Shown: in pieces, positions 61,167-64,000 of the stretch | Position numbering within the stretch: position 1 is the stretch's first letter | How the letters are laid out: each line of letters starts with the position of its first letter | Assembly: GCF_900168165.1 (NCBI RefSeq) | Contig: NZ_FUYV01000005.1 | Location: 1-64,000 of the forward strand | DNA length: 64,000 nucleotides | Direction: 5' to 3' | DNA from: Alkalitalea saponilacus | GTDB taxonomy: Bacteria; Bacteroidota; Bacteroidia; Bacteroidales; Marinilabiliaceae | Translations under genes and position numbers: made by a program | The notes under the pieces: model-generated | Seen by the model: only the letters and a program-made list of their open reading frames with translations | Told to the model about the DNA's origin: nothing | Database searches by the model: none

Positions 61167-63737
61167 ATGCTTGAAAGAATTAAACCCCTTTTGCCCTATT
61201 TGGGCATCGTAGCATTTTTTATTTTGATCACATTTGCCTACTTCAGCCCTGTTCTGGAAGGTCGCGGACTACCTCAGATGGATAATACCAAGGCCATTGG
61301 AATGGCCAAGGAGTTGGTTGACCATGAAAAAGAGACGGGAGAACGCTCCATGTGGACAAACTCGCTCTTTAGCGGGATGCCTGCATATCAAATCAGAGGT
61401 GATTCCTCTGCCAACCTGTTCAGCTACGTGAACAGGTATTCACGACTGGGATTACCTTACACCACGGTAGCCATCGTATTTTTATACCTGGTAGGATTTT
61501 TTATTCTCATGCGCAGCATGGGATTTAACCATTGGCTGAGCGTCATAGGTAGTGTGGCTTTCGCCTTTGGCTCATACAACTTCATCATTATCATTGCCGG
61601 ACACATCACCAAAGCTTATGTGATTGCATTAATGGCTCCGGTGGTGGCAGGGATTTTATACACCTACAACAAAAACAAATGGGGAGGCGCACTCTTTACC
61701 ACCGTTGCGCTGGGAGCCAATATTGCTTATAACCATGTTCAAATTACCTACTATCTGGCTCTGCTGGTGATGGTGCTGGTTATTGACAGATTGGTTCGAG
61801 CCATTAAACAGAACGATTTAAGGGAGTTTATGCACCGTACCGGACTGCTTGTCATTGCTGCTGTTTTGGCCGTACTACCAAATATGACCAATTTATGGAC
61901 TACCTGGGAATACGGACAGGAGAGTATTCGTGGTCGTTCGCTACTGGCTGAGGAAAAGACTGAGCAGCGCCAGAGGGGACTGGATCCTGACTATGCATTT
62001 GCATGGAGTTATGGAAAAGCTGAAACACTAACCCTCTTAATTCCAAATTTTATGGGAGGGGCATCGGAGCCCATTGGTCTAAAACCAGAACTTCTGGATG
62101 GCATTGAAGATCGCATCAGCGAAGAGATGATATCAAGAGGATACAATCTTGGTGAACAGCATGGCCAGTTTGTGGGTCAGCTGGCCAACGAAGTGGCTCA
62201 GCAGTCTCAATACTGGGGAAGTAAACCATTCACATCGGGGCCGGTTTATGCAGGAGCCATCGTGTTTTTCCTGTTCATCCTTGGGCTGTTTATCTACAGA
62301 GGGAAAGAGAAATGGTGGCTGTTGGCCGGAACCATACTCAGTATTTTATTGGCCTGGGGTAAAAACCTGGAATGGTTTAACATGTTGATGTTTAACTATT
62401 TTCCGTTATACAATAAATTCCGTACCGTTGAGATGGCGTTGGTTATCGCTTCGCTCACCATCCCGGTTATGGCGATATTAACACTCAGGGAAGTTTTTAA
62501 TAACCCACAAATTATTAGGGAAAAATCAAATCAATTTTTAGCAGCGTTTGGATTAAGTGGTGGTGTTGCACTCTTTTTCTATCTCTTCCCCGGCATTTTG
62601 AGCTATATGAATGAGTTTGAGATGTCGTCGCTGATGTCGCAACAGGCATCAAATCCTGATCAGGCCTTTATCTATGATATATTGATGAGGGAAATGCAAA
62701 ATGCCCGGATGGCGCTGCTGAAGGCCGACGCCTTCAGATCCTTGGTTTTTGTTGCTCTGGCAAGTGCCTCGCTATGGTTCTTCTCAGGTAATAAGATTTC
62801 TGCCAAATATGTTATTCCGGGAATTTTAATTCTGATACTGGTGGATTTATGGGGCGTGGATAAAAGATATCTGAATAATGATGATTTTGTTCCTGCCCGC
62901 CAAATGCGCGCACTTTATACGCCTAATGAAGCCGATAGAATCATTCTTGAGGATGATGACCCACATTTCAGGGTTTTCAACTTACGTAATCCCTTTAACG
63001 AAGTACACACCAGTTATTTTCATAAATCCATCGGGGGTTATCACGGGGCAAAACTTCAGCGGTATCAGGATGTCATTGATTATCATCTGGGTGATTACAT
63101 GCGCCAACTTTCCATGTCGGTTCAGCAAAGCAGAAATACTGAATTTATCCGTCCGCTACTATCCCACATGCCAGTGCTAAATATGCTCAATGCAAAGTAT
63201 ATTGTGGCACACCCTGAAATGGCTCCGGTTTTAAATCCCTATGCCAAAGGCAATGCGTGGCTTGTTGAAAATATCCACACCGTTGGAAGCACTCTTGAGG
63301 AGCTACAGGCCATTGCTAGTGTTGATTTAGCTGATAATGCGGTGGTTCATATGGATTTCGCAGACATATTGGAGCAGAAGACCATTGGTTCGGGTGGCGG
63401 ACACATAGAGTTGATAAAAGAAAGGCTTGATTATTTACAATATTTATCGAATACAGACTCTCCAACTTTTGCTGTATTCAGTGAAATCTATTATACCGGC
63501 GGGTGGAGAGCATTTATTAATGGTGAAGAGGTTCCCATCATACGTGCCAATTACCTGCTGAGGGGATTATTTGTACCGGCAGGTAACAACACCATTGAAT
63601 TCAGGTTTGAACCTGTTTCGTATCGCTACGGAAAACTGATATCATATATCAGTTCAATTCTGATTTTGTTATTGGTTGGTCTGTTCTTCTGGAAAAGAGA
63701 TAAATTTAGAACTCCGAATCAGGAGATAATCGATTAG
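61167..63737 (+). CDS. YfhO-family multi-spanning membrane protein
   Basis: 856 residues with a dozen or more membrane helices in the first 570 residues (LPYLGIVAFFILITFAYFSP, VGFFILMRSMGFNHWL, IIIIAGHITKAYVIALMAPV) and a large soluble C-terminal part. Charged loop motif LPQMDNTKAIGMAKEL and NSLFSGMPAYQIRGDS match the YfhO family, relatives of GT-C glycosyltransferases that act on lipid-linked sugars, for example in teichoic acid or glycan decoration. The precise substrate is unknown. Followed by a strong terminator. Confidence 0.85.
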   Translation: MLERIKPLLPYLGIVAFFILITFAYFSPVLEGRGLPQMDNTKAIGMAKELVDHEKETGERSMWTNSLFSGMPAYQIRGDSSANLFSYVNRYSRLGLPYTTVAIVFLYLVGFFILMRSMGFNHWLSVIGSVAFAFGSYNFIIIIAGHITKAYVIALMAPVVAGILYTYNKNKWGGALFTTVALGANIAYNHVQITYYLALLVMVLVIDRLVRAIKQNDLREFMHRTGLLVIAAVLAVLPNMTNLWTTWEYGQESIRGRSLLAEEKTEQRQRGLDPDYAFAWSYGKAETLTLLIPNFMGGASEPIGLKPELLDGIEDRISEEMISRGYNLGEQHGQFVGQLANEVAQQSQYWGSKPFTSGPVYAGAIVFFLFILGLFIYRGKEKWWLLAGTILSILLAWGKNLEWFNMLMFNYFPLYNKFRTVEMALVIASLTIPVMAILTLREVFNNPQIIREKSNQFLAAFGLSGGVALFFYLFPGILSYMNEFEMSSLMSQQASNPDQAFIYDILMREMQNARMALLKADAFRSLVFVALASASLWFFSGNKISAKYVIPGILILILVDLWGVDKRYLNNDDFVPARQMRALYTPNEADRIILEDDDPHFRVFNLRNPFNEVHTSYFHKSIGGYHGAKLQRYQDVIDYHLGDYMRQLSMSVQQSRNTEFIRPLLSHMPVLNMLNAKYIVAHPEMAPVLNPYAKGNAWLVENIHTVGSTLEELQAIASVDLADNAVVHMDFADILEQKTIGSGGGHIELIKERLDYLQYLSNTDSPTFAVFSEIYYTGGWRAFINGEEVPIIRANYLLRGLFVPAGNNTIEFRFEPVSYRYGKLISYISSILILLLVGLFFWKRDKFRTPNQEIID

Positions 63738-63756
63738 GATATAAAATGTAAATTAA

Positions 63757-63795
63757 AAAATAAAGACCGTGAATTATTCACGGTCTTTATTTTTT
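63757..63795. terminator. Bidirectional terminator at the end of the YfhO-like gene
   Basis: AATAAAGACCGTGAA with TTCACGGTCTTTATT around TTA, flanked by A and T runs, between convergent genes. Confidence 0.8.
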
Positions 63796-64000
63796 AATCC
63801 TGGCATATCTTGCCCAGAATTGCACTCTGCTCCATTTCCGTTATTGAAAGTTCAGACTCAATACGGATCATTTTTGTTTTTAATCCCTGTAGAAGAGCTT
63901 CCAGAGAGTTTTGTGTTTTACGTACGTAAAACAGCGCCAGTTTAATTTTTTTCTCTTCTAACCAATCAGCAATGAGGTTGTTAAAAAATGAATTTTTAAA
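63794..64000 (-). CDS. Unidentified protein, C-terminal end, runs off the window
   Basis: An open frame from the right edge to a stop at 63794 gives 68 residues ending SAILGKICQD. It is helical, with LIADWLEEKKIKLALFYVRK then TQNSLEALLQGLKTKMIRIE. No motif is recognisable, and the start lies outside, so family and function stay open. Convergent with the YfhO-like gene. Confidence 0.55.
   Translation of the reverse strand, partial: FKNSFFNNLIADWLEEKKIKLALFYVRKTQNSLEALLQGLKTKMIRIESELSITEMEQSAILGKICQD

Noticed and set aside
1-64000. CRISPR arrays, tRNA and rRNA genes
   Set aside because: No regularly spaced direct repeats of 25-40 bp and no cloverleaf or conserved rRNA segments were found on reading through; a covariance search could not be run.

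Overview
The window looks like a chromosomal piece of a Bacteroidota genome, most like the free-living, polysaccharide-degrading Bacteroidales/Marinilabiliales type. I infer this from the order DUF4271 - hemD - rnpA - yidD - tatD, several TAnnTTTG promoter elements, weak Shine-Dalgarno sequences, secreted proteins ending their signal peptides in xxGQ or xxAQ, and families common in this phylum (DUF4271, bacterial GH3 auxin-responsive-like protein, YfhO, AbgT, UPF0061/SelO). No tRNA, rRNA or CRISPR array was seen.

Region 1 (1-10.6 kb) is an AT-rich accessory zone full of broken genes. It holds the start of an IS4-family transposase, an IS66 fragment, and at least four IS21-derived pieces, two of which share one internal rearrangement and so look like a miniature element. 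Gene fragments include GNAT, DUF4007, RhuM (twice), a methyltransferase and an AAA ATPase cut at its Walker A motif. Among these sit intact genes: an HNH nuclease overlapping a methyltransferase-HIT fusion, and a PD-(D/E)XK-type nuclease. Three related ~130-bp imperfect palindromes each begin 5-11 nt after a stop codon, as integron attC sites do.

Region 2 (7-31 kb) holds small regulators and secreted proteins, tspO, and a compact beta-1,3-glucan module (GH17 lipoprotein, large GH94-like cytoplasmic phosphorylase, GPH symporter). That module is flanked by a second, decayed copy of the tspO segment. It is followed by a rhodanese lipoprotein, selO, a CPBP protease, parDE, dgt and an RluA-type pseudouridine synthase.

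Region 3 (31-54.7 kb) is mostly core metabolism: an AbgT transporter, kbl, a glycosyltransferase, acyP, typA, ilvE, a TauE-type exporter, a GH5 glucanase, the hemD-rnpA-yidD cluster, and an operon GH3 - deoxynucleoside kinase - YccF - DUF417 - LOG. Within it, a three-gene operon pairs a CarH-like cobalamin-binding protein with an unknown helical protein and a soluble histidine kinase.

Region 4 (54.8-60.9 kb) is a minus-strand cluster with two paralogous secreted subunits, a 982-residue usher-like outer-membrane protein and a PapD-like two-domain protein. An IS200-type transposase with REP-like hairpins is wedged between the last two. I regard this chaperone-usher-like set, the cobalamin photosensor-kinase operon and the attC-like cassette remnants as the best candidates for something undescribed. 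A YfhO membrane protein and the end of an unidentified gene close the window.
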